The notes: a model not told the origin generated them from the letters alone. Shown: positions 52,421 through 61,815, counted from the first letter of the stretch. The stretch: DNA of 64,000 nucleotides from DATJGR01 sp041739525 (GCA_041739525.1 JBGSNQ010000022.1:92971-156970), one strand, 5' to 3'. Made by a program: numbers and translations.

Positions 52421-53593
52421 GTGCTGATCAACTTTTTTCTGACTCTGCGCAAGTACAAGCTGCCGGTGACGCTGCGCGAGTTGATGGACCTGCTCGCCGC
52501 GCTGCAGTTGCGCGTCGTCTACGCGAACATCGACGACTTCTACCTGTTGAGCCGGACGTGTCTGGTCAAAGACGAGAAGAACTACGACAAGTTCGACCGA
52601 GCCTTCTCGGCCTATTTCAAAGGTCTCGAAGATCTGCACGGCATGCTGGAGTCGCTGATTCCCGACGAGTGGCTGCGCCGCGAGTTCGAGAAGTCGTTGA
52701 CGCCGGAAGAACTCGAGAAGATCAAGTCGCTGGGCGGGCTCGAAAAGTTGATCGAAGCGTTCCAGAAGGCGCGCGAGGAAGAAGAGAAGCGTCAGGCGAA
52801 GGAAGGCAAAGAGGGTAAAGAAGGCCAGGAAGGCGACGACCCGGAACAGAAAGGCAAGAAGGGTGCCGGCGGGCTGGGGCAGGGCAAGAAGAAGAAGGCG
52901 AAGAAAGTCTGGGACGAGCGCCAGTACAAGAACCTGGACGACTCGGTCGAACTCGGCACGCGCAACATCAAGATCGCGCTGCGTCGGCTGCGCAAGTTCG
53001 CGCGCACGGGCAAAGAAGAAGAGCTCGACATGAAAGGTACGATCCGCGCCACGGCGGACAACGGCGGCATGCTCGACATCAAGATGCAGCCCGAGCGGAA
53101 GAACACGGTCAAGGTTCTGTGTTTCTTCGACATCGGCGGTTCGATGGATGCACACGTGAAGATTTGCGAAGAACTCTTCTCCGCGACCCGCACCGAGTTC
53201 AAACATCTAGAGAGCTTCTACTTCCACAACTTCATCTACGAATCGGTGTGGAAGGACAACCGGCGCCGCATGAACGAGCGGATGCCGACGTTCGAGATCC
53301 TGAACAAATACGCGCACGACTACAAAGTGGTGTTCGTGGGCGACGCAACGATGGCGCCGTACGAAATCACCCATGCAGGCGGCAGCGTGGAGCACTGGAA
53401 CGAGGAACCCGGCGCGGTCTGGATCAATCGCTTTGCGACGTTGTACGACAAGTTGATCTGGATCAACCCGACGCCGCAGGAAACCTGGGAATACTCGAAC
53501 TCGGTCGCGATGACGCGCGAGCTCGTCAACGGCAAGATGTATCCGCTGACGATCCGGGGTCTCGAAGAGGGCATGAGCGCCCTCACCAAATAA
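52421..53593 (+). CDS. CoxE-like VWA protein
   Basis: A 390-residue partner of MoxR. The N-terminal half is helical (LITFFLTLRKYKLPVTLRELM region), then a Lys/Glu-rich linker (about 120-165, EEKRQAKEGKEGKEGQEGD), and a C-terminal VWA-like domain with MIDAS CFFDIGGSMDAHVK, followed by HNFIYESVWK and VVFVGDATMAPYE. GTG at 52421 has AGGAG 8 nt upstream. MoxR-CoxE pairs assist maturation of molybdenum hydroxylases or other complexes; no such client is encoded here. Confidence 0.88.
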   Translation: MLINFFLTLRKYKLPVTLRELMDLLAALQLRVVYANIDDFYLLSRTCLVKDEKNYDKFDRAFSAYFKGLEDLHGMLESLIPDEWLRREFEKSLTPEELEKIKSLGGLEKLIEAFQKAREEEEKRQAKEGKEGKEGQEGDDPEQKGKKGAGGLGQGKKKKAKKVWDERQYKNLDDSVELGTRNIKIALRRLRKFARTGKEEELDMKGTIRATADNGGMLDIKMQPERKNTVKVLCFFDIGGSMDAHVKICEELFSATRTEFKHLESFYFHNFIYESVWKDNRRRMNERMPTFEILNKYAHDYKVVFVGDATMAPYEITHAGGSVEHWNEEPGAVWINRFATLYDKLIWINPTPQETWEYSNSVAMTRELVNGKMYPLTIRGLEEGMSALTK

Positions 53594-53613
53594 CGGCGCC
53601 GCAGCGGCGCCGT
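53593..53613. terminator. GC-rich hairpin between CoxE-like gene and hrpA
   Basis: ACGGCGCCGC at 53593-53602 and GCGGCGCCGT at 53604-53613 are perfect inverted repeats separated by one A, so the true loop must open a few pairs. It starts at the last base of the CoxE-like stop. No T-run follows; it may slow transcription before hrpA. Confidence 0.5.
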
Positions 53614-53637
53614 CTCCTGTTCTAACGAGCCGAAGGC

Positions 53638-56600
53638 GTGAGCGGCGAATTTCCGCATGACTCGGTAATGCTTAGAGACGTGCGGTCTCTCGAGCATGCG
53701 CTACGCCGCGACCCTGAGAGCGCGAAGGTTGCGTTGGCAGACGCGCAGCAGCGTTTGCGAAATCGTCAGACGAGCGTCCCAAGGGTGTCGTTTCCGGACG
53801 AACTGCCGATCGCAGAGCATGTCGACGAGATTCGTCGCTTGCTCGAGACACATCGCGTGGTGATCGTGGCCGGCGAGACCGGTTCGGGAAAGACCACGCA
53901 ACTCCCGAAATTGTGCTTGGCAGCCGGGCTCGGCGTGCGCGGCTTGATCGGCCATACACAACCGCGCCGTATTGCCGCGCGCGCGGTGTCGAGGCGCATC
54001 GCCGAGGAGTTGTCCGTTCCGTTGGGCCAACAGGTCGGCTATGCGGTGCGCTTCAGCGACCAGACGTCCGAAAGCACTTTGATCAAGGTGATGACCGACG
54101 GTTTGTTGCTTAACGAAATCACCAGCGACCGATGGCTGTCGAACTACGACGCGCTGATCATCGACGAAGCTCACGAGCGCAGTCTGAACATCGACTTTCT
54201 GCTCGGTTACGTGAAGGTGCTGCTCGGCAAGCGCGCCGATCTGAAAGTGATCATCACCAGTGCAACGATCGATGTCGGCGCGTTTGCAAAGCACTTCGGC
54301 GACGCACCTGTCGTGCAGGTGAGCGGTCGCGGCTACCCGGTTGAAGTGGTGTACCGCGCGGCCGATGTGGGTGAGGTCGACCAGCCGCAACAAATCCTCG
54401 ATGCCATTCGCGAGATCGAACTGCGACCGATACAACGCGCAAGCGACGTACTGGTGTTCCTTTCAGGCGAACGCGAGATCCACGAAACGTCTAAGCTGCT
54501 GCGTCGCGAACTGCGCGATCGATACGACATCCTCCCGCTATACGCGCGCCTGCCCACGGCCGAACAGCAACGCATTTTCGCCTCGGGCGGAAGGCGCCGC
54601 GTGGTACTCGCAACCAACGTGGCCGAAACGTCGTTGACGGTGCCGAACATCGGCTTCGTGATCGATCCCGGGTTTGCGCGTCTCAGTCGCTACAGCTACC
54701 GCTCGAAGTTGCAGCGCCTTCCGATCGAACGCATCTCGCGTGCCAGCGCCGACCAACGAAAGGGCCGCTGCGGCCGGATCGCGCCGGGCGTGTGCTATCG
54801 CCTCTACGACGAAGCGGATTTCCAGTCGCAACCCGAATACACGGACCCGGAGATACGTCGCACGAATCTCGCCGCCGTCGTTCTGCAGATGCGTGCGTTC
54901 GGACTCGGCGACATCGAGACCTTTCCATTTCTCGATCCACCGGAGCCGCGTGCGGTTCGAGACGCGTTGACACTGTTGACGGAGCTCGGCGCACTGGTCG
55001 ACGACCGGCTTACGCCGATCGGACGCACCATGGCCAGGTTGCCGATCGACCCTCGACTCGCGCGTATGTTGATCGAGGCATCGGGGCAGGGCGCCCTTGC
55101 GGAACTGTTGGTGATCGCGAGCGGGCTTGCGCTGCAGGACCCGCGCGAGAGACCTCTCGAGGCGCGTGGCGCGGCCGACGCCGCGCATCAGGAGTTCGCG
55201 GACAAACGCTCCGATTACCTGGGCTATCTGAAGCTGTGGAACTGGCACGAGTCATCGCGGCAGGAGCTCTCTTCATCCGCATTGAAACGTGCCTGTCAGC
55301 AGAAGTTCGTTTCGTTTCTGCGCATGCGCGAGTGGCGCGATCTGCACCGGCAGCTGGTGTTGTCGGTCAAGCAGCTCGGGCTGCGCGTGAATGCTCAGCC
55401 TGCGGAGTACGCGCCCATCCATCGCTCCATTCTCGCGGGTTCACTCAGCCTGATCGGCCTGAAGGACGAACGCGGCGAGTATCTGGGCGCCCGCAATCTC
55501 CGGTTTCGTATCTTCCCAGGATCGTATCTGGCTTCGTCGCACCCGAAGTGGCTTGTTGGAAGCGAGATTTCGGAGACACAGCGCGTCTACGCGCGATGCG
55601 TCGCGACGATCGAACCCGAGTGGATCGAGGACGCAGCCAAACACTTGTTGAAGCGCAACTACAGCGAACCGCATTGGGAAGCACGCCGCGGAGAGACCGT
55701 TGCGTTCGAGAAGGTCACGCTGTTCGGCTTGCCTCTGGTCGAGCGCCGTCGCGTCGCGTTCAAACACATCGACCACGCGCAGGCGCGCGACATCTTCATT
55801 CGAGCCGGGCTGCTCACCGGTGCCCTGACGACGAAAGCCGAGTTCCTGCAACATAACCTTGCCTTGGTCTCGGAGATTCGCGAACTCGAAGCGAAGCAGC
55901 GGCGCCGCGATCTGCTTGTGTCGGACGACGCACTTGCAGGGTTCTATGCGGATCGAATCCCGGCCGACGTGTGCGACGCGCGCGATCTCGAACGATGGCG
56001 TCGCGTGTCCGAACGACGCGATCCGAAGCTGTTGTTCATGTCGCGCGAAGATGTGTTGCTGCCGGATGGCGGGCGTTCGGGTGACGACGGATTTCCGTCG
56101 ACGCTCGTTCTGCAAGATGTCGAGTTCCGCCTTCGTTATGCCTTCGCGCCGGGCGCAATCGACGACGGCGTTTCGTTGCAGGTACCGCTCGGTCTGCTTG
56201 CACACGTGAGGCAGGAACCGCTCGATTGGCTCGTACCTGGCCTGCTCGGCGCACGTTGCGAAGCCCTGGTTCGTGCGTTGCCGAAGGCGTTGCGGCGCCC
56301 GCTCGCGCCGTTGCCCGAGAAGATCGACGCGATTCTGCCGGCGCTGTTGCGTCCCGATACGTATCGCCACGGCCGGCTCGAACGTGTTCTCAGCGAGCGG
56401 CTCGAAGGATTCTTCGACGCGCGGATACCTCTCGACGCATGGAACCTGGATGCGGTCGACGCACATTTACGCATGAACGTTCAGGTGCGCGACAACAAGG
56501 GCGCTCTGGTGGATCAGGATCGCGACGCAACGGCACTGCTTGCGCGTCTAGAAGCGAAAGTGGCGCAGCGCATCGGCGCGCAAAGCGTAAGGGCCTCGTT

Positions 56601-57471
56601 GGAAGCGCACGAACTGACGCGCTTTCCCAACGTCGAGGTGGCGGCACAACGCGTTATCGAAGATGGAGACGGGCGTTTGATCGTGTATCCGGCACTCGTC
56701 GATCGCGGCGCCAGTGTATCGTTGGTGATGGCGCCGACCGCGGTGGAGCAACGGCGGCTGTCGCGCGACGGGTTTTCGCGGATGGTGCTTCTCAGCGAGG
56801 CGAAGACGACACGCTTCCTGCAGAAGCTGGTACGCAACGAACGCGATCTCGGGCTGCAATTCGCGCCGCTCGGATCGGCCGACATGCTTACAGATGAATT
56901 GCTACGCGCGTCGGCCTGGTACTGCTTCTTCGATGGTCGGGAGCTGCCGCACTCCAACGCGGAATTCGACGCGCGCATCATGCAACACCGCGCGGCGTGG
57001 CCCGGTACCTTCGACATTCTGTTGGGGCACGCGAAGGCCATTCTTGCGGCCAGGTTCGTCGCGGTACGCGCACTCTCAAGTGCGAAATCGCCGGCTTATG
57101 TCGATTCGGTGCGCGACATGAACGCACAGCTGGCGCGCCTCGTACCCGCGGACTTTCTCGATCGCGTACCGTTGCGCCATCTGGGTGAAGTGCCGCGCTA
57201 TCTCGAAGCAATTTCGCATCGCCTCGATGGCTTGCAGGGCCGTATTCAAAAGGATGCGCAAGCGCAGCGTGAAATTGCGACCTTCGAGCAACGGCTTGCG
57301 AACGTTGCCGGGAAGTTCGGCGCGCGTGCCGATCTGGAAGATGCACGCTTCCTGATCGAGGAATATCGGGTCGCGGTATTCGCGCAACGCCTCCGAACGA
57401 AAGGCAAAGTCTCGGCGAAGCGTATCGATTCGGTACTGGTACCTCTCGAAGAGGAAGCCGGCGTACGTTGA
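53638..57471 (+). CDS. hrpA: ATP-dependent RNA helicase HrpA
   Basis: A 1277-residue DEAH-box helicase, the usual length for HrpA. Walker A is GETGSGKTT (79-87), DEAH at 176-179 in LIIDEAHERS, motif III SATIDVG, motif VI QRKGRCGRIAPG, then the HA2 and OB domains and a long C-terminal HrpA-specific region (DUF3418-like; WLVPGLLGARCEALVRALPK, RFPNVEVAAQRVIEDG). GTG is the start at 53638, with the CoxE-like stop 45 bp upstream. It acts in translation and fimbrial mRNA processing in E. coli. In the C-terminal part the family motif SFWYCFFDGREL-type AWYCFFDGRELP is present. Confidence 0.93.
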   Translation: MSGEFPHDSVMLRDVRSLEHALRRDPESAKVALADAQQRLRNRQTSVPRVSFPDELPIAEHVDEIRRLLETHRVVIVAGETGSGKTTQLPKLCLAAGLGVRGLIGHTQPRRIAARAVSRRIAEELSVPLGQQVGYAVRFSDQTSESTLIKVMTDGLLLNEITSDRWLSNYDALIIDEAHERSLNIDFLLGYVKVLLGKRADLKVIITSATIDVGAFAKHFGDAPVVQVSGRGYPVEVVYRAADVGEVDQPQQILDAIREIELRPIQRASDVLVFLSGEREIHETSKLLRRELRDRYDILPLYARLPTAEQQRIFASGGRRRVVLATNVAETSLTVPNIGFVIDPGFARLSRYSYRSKLQRLPIERISRASADQRKGRCGRIAPGVCYRLYDEADFQSQPEYTDPEIRRTNLAAVVLQMRAFGLGDIETFPFLDPPEPRAVRDALTLLTELGALVDDRLTPIGRTMARLPIDPRLARMLIEASGQGALAELLVIASGLALQDPRERPLEARGAADAAHQEFADKRSDYLGYLKLWNWHESSRQELSSSALKRACQQKFVSFLRMREWRDLHRQLVLSVKQLGLRVNAQPAEYAPIHRSILAGSLSLIGLKDERGEYLGARNLRFRIFPGSYLASSHPKWLVGSEISETQRVYARCVATIEPEWIEDAAKHLLKRNYSEPHWEARRGETVAFEKVTLFGLPLVERRRVAFKHIDHAQARDIFIRAGLLTGALTTKAEFLQHNLALVSEIRELEAKQRRRDLLVSDDALAGFYADRIPADVCDARDLERWRRVSERRDPKLLFMSREDVLLPDGGRSGDDGFPSTLVLQDVEFRLRYAFAPGAIDDGVSLQVPLGLLAHVRQEPLDWLVPGLLGARCEALVRALPKALRRPLAPLPEKIDAILPALLRPDTYRHGRLERVLSERLEGFFDARIPLDAWNLDAVDAHLRMNVQVRDNKGALVDQDRDATALLARLEAKVAQRIGAQSVRASLEAHELTRFPNVEVAAQRVIEDGDGRLIVYPALVDRGASVSLVMAPTAVEQRRLSRDGFSRMVLLSEAKTTRFLQKLVRNERDLGLQFAPLGSADMLTDELLRASAWYCFFDGRELPHSNAEFDARIMQHRAAWPGTFDILLGHAKAILAARFVAVRALSSAKSPAYVDSVRDMNAQLARLVPADFLDRVPLRHLGEVPRYLEAISHRLDGLQGRIQKDAQAQREIATFEQRLANVAGKFGARADLEDARFLIEEYRVAVFAQRLRTKGKVSAKRIDSVLVPLEEEAGVR

Positions 57472-57538
57472 GTTCGTGCATGGTGGGGCATGCGATATCA
57501 TCGCCGCACGATTCGAATTCGTAGATGGGGAAAACTCG

Positions 57539-58276
57539 ATGTTGAAGCGCTGGCTGATAGCCGGTCTGCTAACCGGCCTGACGTTCAGTGCGTTCGCCGA
57601 GACGGAAACCGCAGCGGTCGATGCGGAATCCACAGCGGGGAATGTGTCAGATCCCTGGCAAGGCATGAACCGCAGAGTCTTCGCATTCAACCAGGCGATG
57701 GATCGCTGGTTGTTGAAGCCCGTCGCGAAGGGGTACATGAAGGTCACGCCGCGGCTGTTTCGTCGAGGCGTCGGCAACTTCTTCACCAATCTTTCCTATC
57801 CGTTGGTCATCGTGAACGACTTCCTTCAGCTGAAGTTCGCCCAGGGAGCAAGCGACACGGGGCGTTTCGTCATGAACACGACGCTCGGCATCGGTGGATT
57901 GTTCGACCCGGCCTCGGGCGCGAATCTTCCACTGCACGAAGAAGATTTCGGACAGACGTTTGCAAGATGGGGCGCCGGTTCCGGTCCCTTTCTCGTGTTG
58001 CCGTTCCTGGGGCCATCCAATGTGCGCGACGGGATCGGCTCCGGCGTCAGCTGGGCCGCACAGCCGATGCGTTTCGTGATCGAGGACGAACGAACCCGCT
58101 ATGGGCTGACTGCACTGAACTTGATCGATATTCGCGCAAGCCTGCTGGATGTTGAGCAGCTGGTCAGCGGCGATAAGTACATCTTCATGCGCGACGCGTT
58201 CATGCAGCGCCGCGAATACCTGATAAACGACGGTCAGGTCACCGATGATTTCCTCGATGAAGAGTGGGACGAGTAG
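57539..58276 (+). CDS. mlaA: MlaA (VacJ)-like outer-membrane lipid transport protein
   Basis: A 245-residue MlaA. Diagnostic regions include SDPWQGMNRRVFAFNQAMDRW, FTNLSYPLVIVNDFLQLKF, TLGIGGLFDPASGANLP and AGSGPFLVLPFLGPSNVRDGIG. The signal peptide (LIAGLLTGLTFSAFA then ETE) has no cysteine, so unlike E. coli MlaA this protein is not a lipoprotein by sequence and is probably released by signal peptidase I. MlaA removes mislocalised phospholipids from the outer leaflet with OmpC/F. Start at ATG 57539; GGGG lies upstream. The other mla genes are not in the window. Confidence 0.9.
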   Translation: MLKRWLIAGLLTGLTFSAFAETETAAVDAESTAGNVSDPWQGMNRRVFAFNQAMDRWLLKPVAKGYMKVTPRLFRRGVGNFFTNLSYPLVIVNDFLQLKFAQGASDTGRFVMNTTLGIGGLFDPASGANLPLHEEDFGQTFARWGAGSGPFLVLPFLGPSNVRDGIGSGVSWAAQPMRFVIEDERTRYGLTALNLIDIRASLLDVEQLVSGDKYIFMRDAFMQRREYLINDGQVTDDFLDEEWDE

Positions 58277-58414
58277 CCCACAATTCCGGGACGAACCAGT
58301 CTTGTGACCGCAGTACCGAAGGAGTAGGGTGCGCGGCCGATGCTAGGGTAAATCGTCAGGGCAAATAGCGCGCCGCCGCCGGCGTAGCTTCTACCGCCCT
58401 CGGTGGGAAGTTGC

Positions 58415-59557
58415 ATGACCCTCTTGGTAGTCGATCCGGATGACGCGACGTCGTCTGTCCTCACGGATTCGCTCTCTCAACTAGGCTTTACCGTTTCGCG
58501 AATCCTCGGTATGGCGGAGCTTGCGCAGTGGGTGTCGAAGGAGCGCCCCGACCTAGTCCTATGCCCTTATCGGGAGACCGACGCTCGCCCGTTCAGTGTG
58601 GTGGAGTCCATTCTGGCGCACGACCCGACATTGCCGGTGGCTATCGCCACGCATCGCAATCTCGACAATACCGAGCTGCTGGCGGCACTGCGCCTCGGGG
58701 TGATCGACGTGCTCGACATCGATCACCCGGACGCCGATCTCGCACAGCAGGTAGATAAGGCTATCGGCAGAGGGGGCCGGGCCGCGCGTGCTTCGTCAAC
58801 GGCCGAAGACGCGCGTACGCGCGCCCAGCTGCGCGAGTTTCAGCGCGACCAACGCGCCGGACGCTACATCCAGATGGGCATGCTGCCGCCCAGCCCGATG
58901 GCAATCGACCGATACCGACTGCGACACCGGTTGTTCCCCTCGCTGATGTTGAGCGGTGATTTTGTCGACTATTTCCGCATCACCGACCGCCACTTTGCCT
59001 TTTATATGGCGGATGTGTCGGGCCATGGCGCCTCGTCCGCCTTCGTTACGGTGCTGCTGAAGAACTTCTCGCGCCGGTTGCGGCGCGAATATCGACCTAA
59101 AATGCTCAAGGCCCCCGGAGAGATTCTGGCGGCGCTGAATCGGGAACTCCTCGACAATCAGCTGGACAAGCATGTGGCAGTATTCATCGGCGTCATCGAC
59201 CTGGCGGACGATTCGCTGGCCTACGCGAACGGCGGCCATTTCCCGTCCGCGATTCTGTGTGACGACGCAGGTTGCCGTTACCTCGAAGTGGCCGGCAAGC
59301 CGGTGGGGTTGTTCGAAGGTGTGTCCTGGGAATCGAAGCGGGAAGTCCTGAAGGGGCCGCTCTCGCTCGCGATGGTCTCGGACGGGGTGCTCGAGATCAT
59401 GGGCTCAGTGCCGCTGGCGGATAAGGAACGGCGACTGCTCGATGTAGTCCAAACGTCGCATTCGAAGGGAACCGAACTGTGGCAGGTGCTGGGACTCGAT
59501 CAGCGCGACGCCGGACCGGACGACATCGCGTGCCTCGTGATCACGAAAGAGGCGTGA
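58415..59557 (+). CDS. SpoIIE-type phosphatase with degenerate receiver domain
   Basis: A 380-residue protein. Residues 1-125 have a receiver-like fold (TLLVVDPDDATSSVLTDSL; RPDLVLCPYRETDA), but the phosphoacceptor Asp position reads C-P and the usual Lys is not found, so phosphorylation is unlikely. Residues about 165-380 are a PP2C/SpoIIE domain with metal-binding motifs SGDFVDYF, MADVSGHGASSAF, YANGGHFPSAI and MVSDGVLEI. Such enzymes dephosphorylate STAS-domain antagonists, here probably the next gene. The ATG at 58415 has GGGAAG upstream; a GTG at 58403 is possible. Confidence 0.87.
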   Translation: MTLLVVDPDDATSSVLTDSLSQLGFTVSRILGMAELAQWVSKERPDLVLCPYRETDARPFSVVESILAHDPTLPVAIATHRNLDNTELLAALRLGVIDVLDIDHPDADLAQQVDKAIGRGGRAARASSTAEDARTRAQLREFQRDQRAGRYIQMGMLPPSPMAIDRYRLRHRLFPSLMLSGDFVDYFRITDRHFAFYMADVSGHGASSAFVTVLLKNFSRRLRREYRPKMLKAPGEILAALNRELLDNQLDKHVAVFIGVIDLADDSLAYANGGHFPSAILCDDAGCRYLEVAGKPVGLFEGVSWESKREVLKGPLSLAMVSDGVLEIMGSVPLADKERRLLDVVQTSHSKGTELWQVLGLDQRDAGPDDIACLVITKEA

Positions 59558-59558
59558 T

Positions 59559-60059
59559 GTGAACGCGTTGTCCAACAACGGCCGTATTCTGGTGGCGCAC
59601 CACCACGGTGTGTATCTGATGAAGTTCGTCGGCGACGTGCGCGTCACGCTGTGCGCGGCCGTGGACACCTTCCTCGATTCGATGTTGTCCGACACGGGCT
59701 TCAAGTCGGTGGTGGTCGATCTCACGCGAACGACAAACATAGACAGCACGTCGCTCGGCATCCTCGCCAAGCTCTCGATCCGCGCGCAGGAGCGTTTCGG
59801 TTTCGTGCCGACGCTGGTATCGACCAATCCCGACATTACCCGCGTGCTGAAGACCATGGGCTTCGATGACGTTTTCCACATCATCGAAGTACCGCTCGAG
59901 CACAAGGAACAGTTCGGCGAACTGAATCCTTTCGATTGCAGCGAAGAAGACATGCGACAACGGGTGCTCGACGCACACCGCATTCTGATGTCGTTGAACG
60001 AGTCGAATCGCGAGGCATTTCAGGACCTCGTCGAAACGCTGGAAGCCGCCGCCCGCTAG
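59559..60059 (+). CDS. STAS-domain anti-sigma-factor-antagonist-like protein
   Basis: A 166-residue protein with a STAS domain: HHHGVYLMKFVGDVRVTLC, VVVDLTRTTNIDSTSLGILAKL with the phosphorylatable Ser region, and LVSTNPDITRVLKTMGFDDVF. The C-terminal extension (about 40 residues, charged) is longer than in SpoIIAA. The GTG start lies one base after the SpoIIE stop, so they are co-translated. With the phosphatase it would form two parts of a partner-switching module; the kinase is not nearby. Confidence 0.85.
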   Translation: MNALSNNGRILVAHHHGVYLMKFVGDVRVTLCAAVDTFLDSMLSDTGFKSVVVDLTRTTNIDSTSLGILAKLSIRAQERFGFVPTLVSTNPDITRVLKTMGFDDVFHIIEVPLEHKEQFGELNPFDCSEEDMRQRVLDAHRILMSLNESNREAFQDLVETLEAAAR

Positions 60060-60149
60060 TCCACGCGTGTTGGCAGAACTCCGCGCGATTTGTCAGTATG
60101 GCGGCCGCGTTCGACGTGCGCGCACATCAAAAACACCGGGGAGAAAAGA

Positions 60150-60821
60150 ATGGTCGTTCGACACAAGCCGCGCATTGCGGCGGTAGCAGTATTGCTGAGT
60201 TTCTTGTTTGCGACGGCGGCGTTCAGCGCCGATCCGACGGCGGTTTCTCCCGATGGTCTGCACCTCGTCAAGAACACCGAGTTCGCGCTGGTGTACGTGA
60301 GGCCGGGAGCGTCGCTGAAGCCGTACACGAAATTCGCGATTCTCGATTGCTACGTCAGCTTTGCGCCGAACTGGCGCGAGAACATGCAGACCAACTTCAA
60401 CATTCCGATCACGGAAGATCAGATCAAGCAGACCGAATCGGAGCTCGCCGCCGAGTTCAAGAAGGTGTTCGTCGCGCAGCTCGAGCAAGGTGGGTATCAG
60501 CTGAGCACCACGGCCGCGCCCGACGTACTCGTACTACGCCCGGCAATCATCAATCTGCAGATCACCGCGCCCCAGGACATGGCAGACCCGAGCGAGCAGA
60601 CTTTCTCGACCTCCGCGGGACAGATGACAATGGTGCTCGAGCTATACGACTCCGTGACGAGCCAACTGCTCGGTCGCGTGGTCGATCCGGAGGAAGCGAG
60701 CAACTACGGGATCTTCACGTGGGGATCGAAAGTAGGGAACATTCAGGCCGCTGACGAGATCATGACGAAGTGGTCCGACACCCTGCGTCATTACATGGAG
60801 GCCGCGAGGGGCGCGCAGTAG
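60150..60821 (+). CDS. DUF3313-like exported protein
   Basis: A 223-residue protein with a signal peptide (IAAVAVLLSFLFATAAFS). The mature part includes DGLHLVKNTEFALVYVRPGA, SLKPYTKFAILDCYVSFAPNW and VLVLRPAIINLQITAP, matching the DUF3313 pattern. There is no lipobox cysteine, whereas many DUF3313 proteins are lipoproteins. GGGGAG lies 6 nt before the ATG at 60150. Function is unknown. Confidence 0.75.
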   Translation: MVVRHKPRIAAVAVLLSFLFATAAFSADPTAVSPDGLHLVKNTEFALVYVRPGASLKPYTKFAILDCYVSFAPNWRENMQTNFNIPITEDQIKQTESELAAEFKKVFVAQLEQGGYQLSTTAAPDVLVLRPAIINLQITAPQDMADPSEQTFSTSAGQMTMVLELYDSVTSQLLGRVVDPEEASNYGIFTWGSKVGNIQAADEIMTKWSDTLRHYMEAARGAQ

Positions 60822-60854
60822 CCGCCTCTCATTGAGCACTCGAGGGACGAAAGG

Positions 60855-61355
60855 ATGATGCACGCGCAACGTTCGAGCAGTGTCGTGGGCACAGTCGCCG
60901 CGGCGCTTCTGCTGATCGCCTCTTCGGCGTTCGGCGATGTGCCGCCGCCACCGCCGCAACAGCTCTATGTGTACCCTGCCCACGGACAGACGTACGAGCA
61001 ACAGCAGCAGGATCAGTTCCAGTGCTACGAATTCGGCAAGAACGAAACCGGATTCGACCCGATGGCGGCACCGCCACCGCCGCCGCCGCAACAGAAGCGG
61101 GCAGGGTTCTTCGGCGGTGCATTCGCTGGTGCGCTCCTCGGTGTAGCTGTTGGAGCCATTGCCGGCAACGCGGGTGAAGGCGCCGCGATCGGCGCGGCAA
61201 GCGGCGGATTATTCGGCGGCATGCGGAGCGCTCAAGCACGTAATCAACAGCAGCAGAGTCAGCAACAGCAGACGCAGACGCTCACGGCCGAGCGAAGCAA
61301 CTACAACCGCGCCTATTCGGCCTGCCTCGAAGGCCGCGGCTATACCGTCGACTAG
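60855..61355 (+). CDS. Glycine-zipper outer-membrane-type protein
   Basis: A 166-residue exported protein: signal peptide (VVGTVAAALLLIASSAFG), Pro-rich segments (PPPPPQQ), Gln-rich stretches, and a glycine zipper (AGFFGGAFAGALLGVAVGAI AGN region, about 75-115) followed by a Gln-rich tail and the conserved YNRAYSACLEGRGY end. Two cysteines flank the zipper. Such proteins insert into the outer membrane or periplasm; function is unknown. Confidence 0.8.
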   Translation: MMHAQRSSSVVGTVAAALLLIASSAFGDVPPPPPQQLYVYPAHGQTYEQQQQDQFQCYEFGKNETGFDPMAAPPPPPPQQKRAGFFGGAFAGALLGVAVGAIAGNAGEGAAIGAASGGLFGGMRSAQARNQQQQSQQQQTQTLTAERSNYNRAYSACLEGRGYTVD

Positions 61356-61364
61356 GAGAAGAGC

Positions 61365-61811
61365 ATGAAACCAGTCGCGTTACTGCCGCTGTTCGTTTGT
61401 CTGAGCGCCGCACCTTCGTTCGCTGCTTCTGGGGGAGCGTCGGGCGCGCCGTTCGACGGCAAGACCAATCTCGTCTGTACCGTGCAGCAGCTGTTCGAGT
61501 GCGACAGCTATGCCGGGTGCCGTGCCGTCGGTGAAGACGTGGCATTCCCGATCCGCCATCTCGACGTCGACGTGGGCAAGCGCACGATCAGGATCGAGCA
61601 CCTCGACGCCGACCTGACGAGTCCGATCAATACGAGCGAAGTGGTGCAGGGCAAGTTGCTGCTGCAGGGAACCGATTCGGGAATCAAGGGCGAGACGGGC
61701 GGCGGCGGATACACGCTGTTGATCAATCAGACCTACGGCAACATGATACTGACCGTCGCCGGGCACGACGTCGCGTTCGTCGGAATGGGTGCTTGTATCG
61801 CGAAGCGGTAG
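61365..61811 (+). CDS. Small exported protein of unknown function
   Basis: A 148-residue protein with a signal peptide (LLPLFVCLSAAPSFA) and a mature domain with four cysteines (CTVQQLFECDSYAGCRAVGED; GMGACIAKR). The pattern of strands (HLDVDVGKRTIRIEHL; GYTLLINQTYGNMILTVAG) suggests a small beta-rich periplasmic domain. I do not recognise the family. It follows the glycine-zipper gene by 9 bp and is likely cotranscribed. Confidence 0.75.
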   Translation: MKPVALLPLFVCLSAAPSFAASGGASGAPFDGKTNLVCTVQQLFECDSYAGCRAVGEDVAFPIRHLDVDVGKRTIRIEHLDADLTSPINTSEVVQGKLLLQGTDSGIKGETGGGGYTLLINQTYGNMILTVAGHDVAFVGMGACIAKR

Positions 61812-61815
61812 CGCC

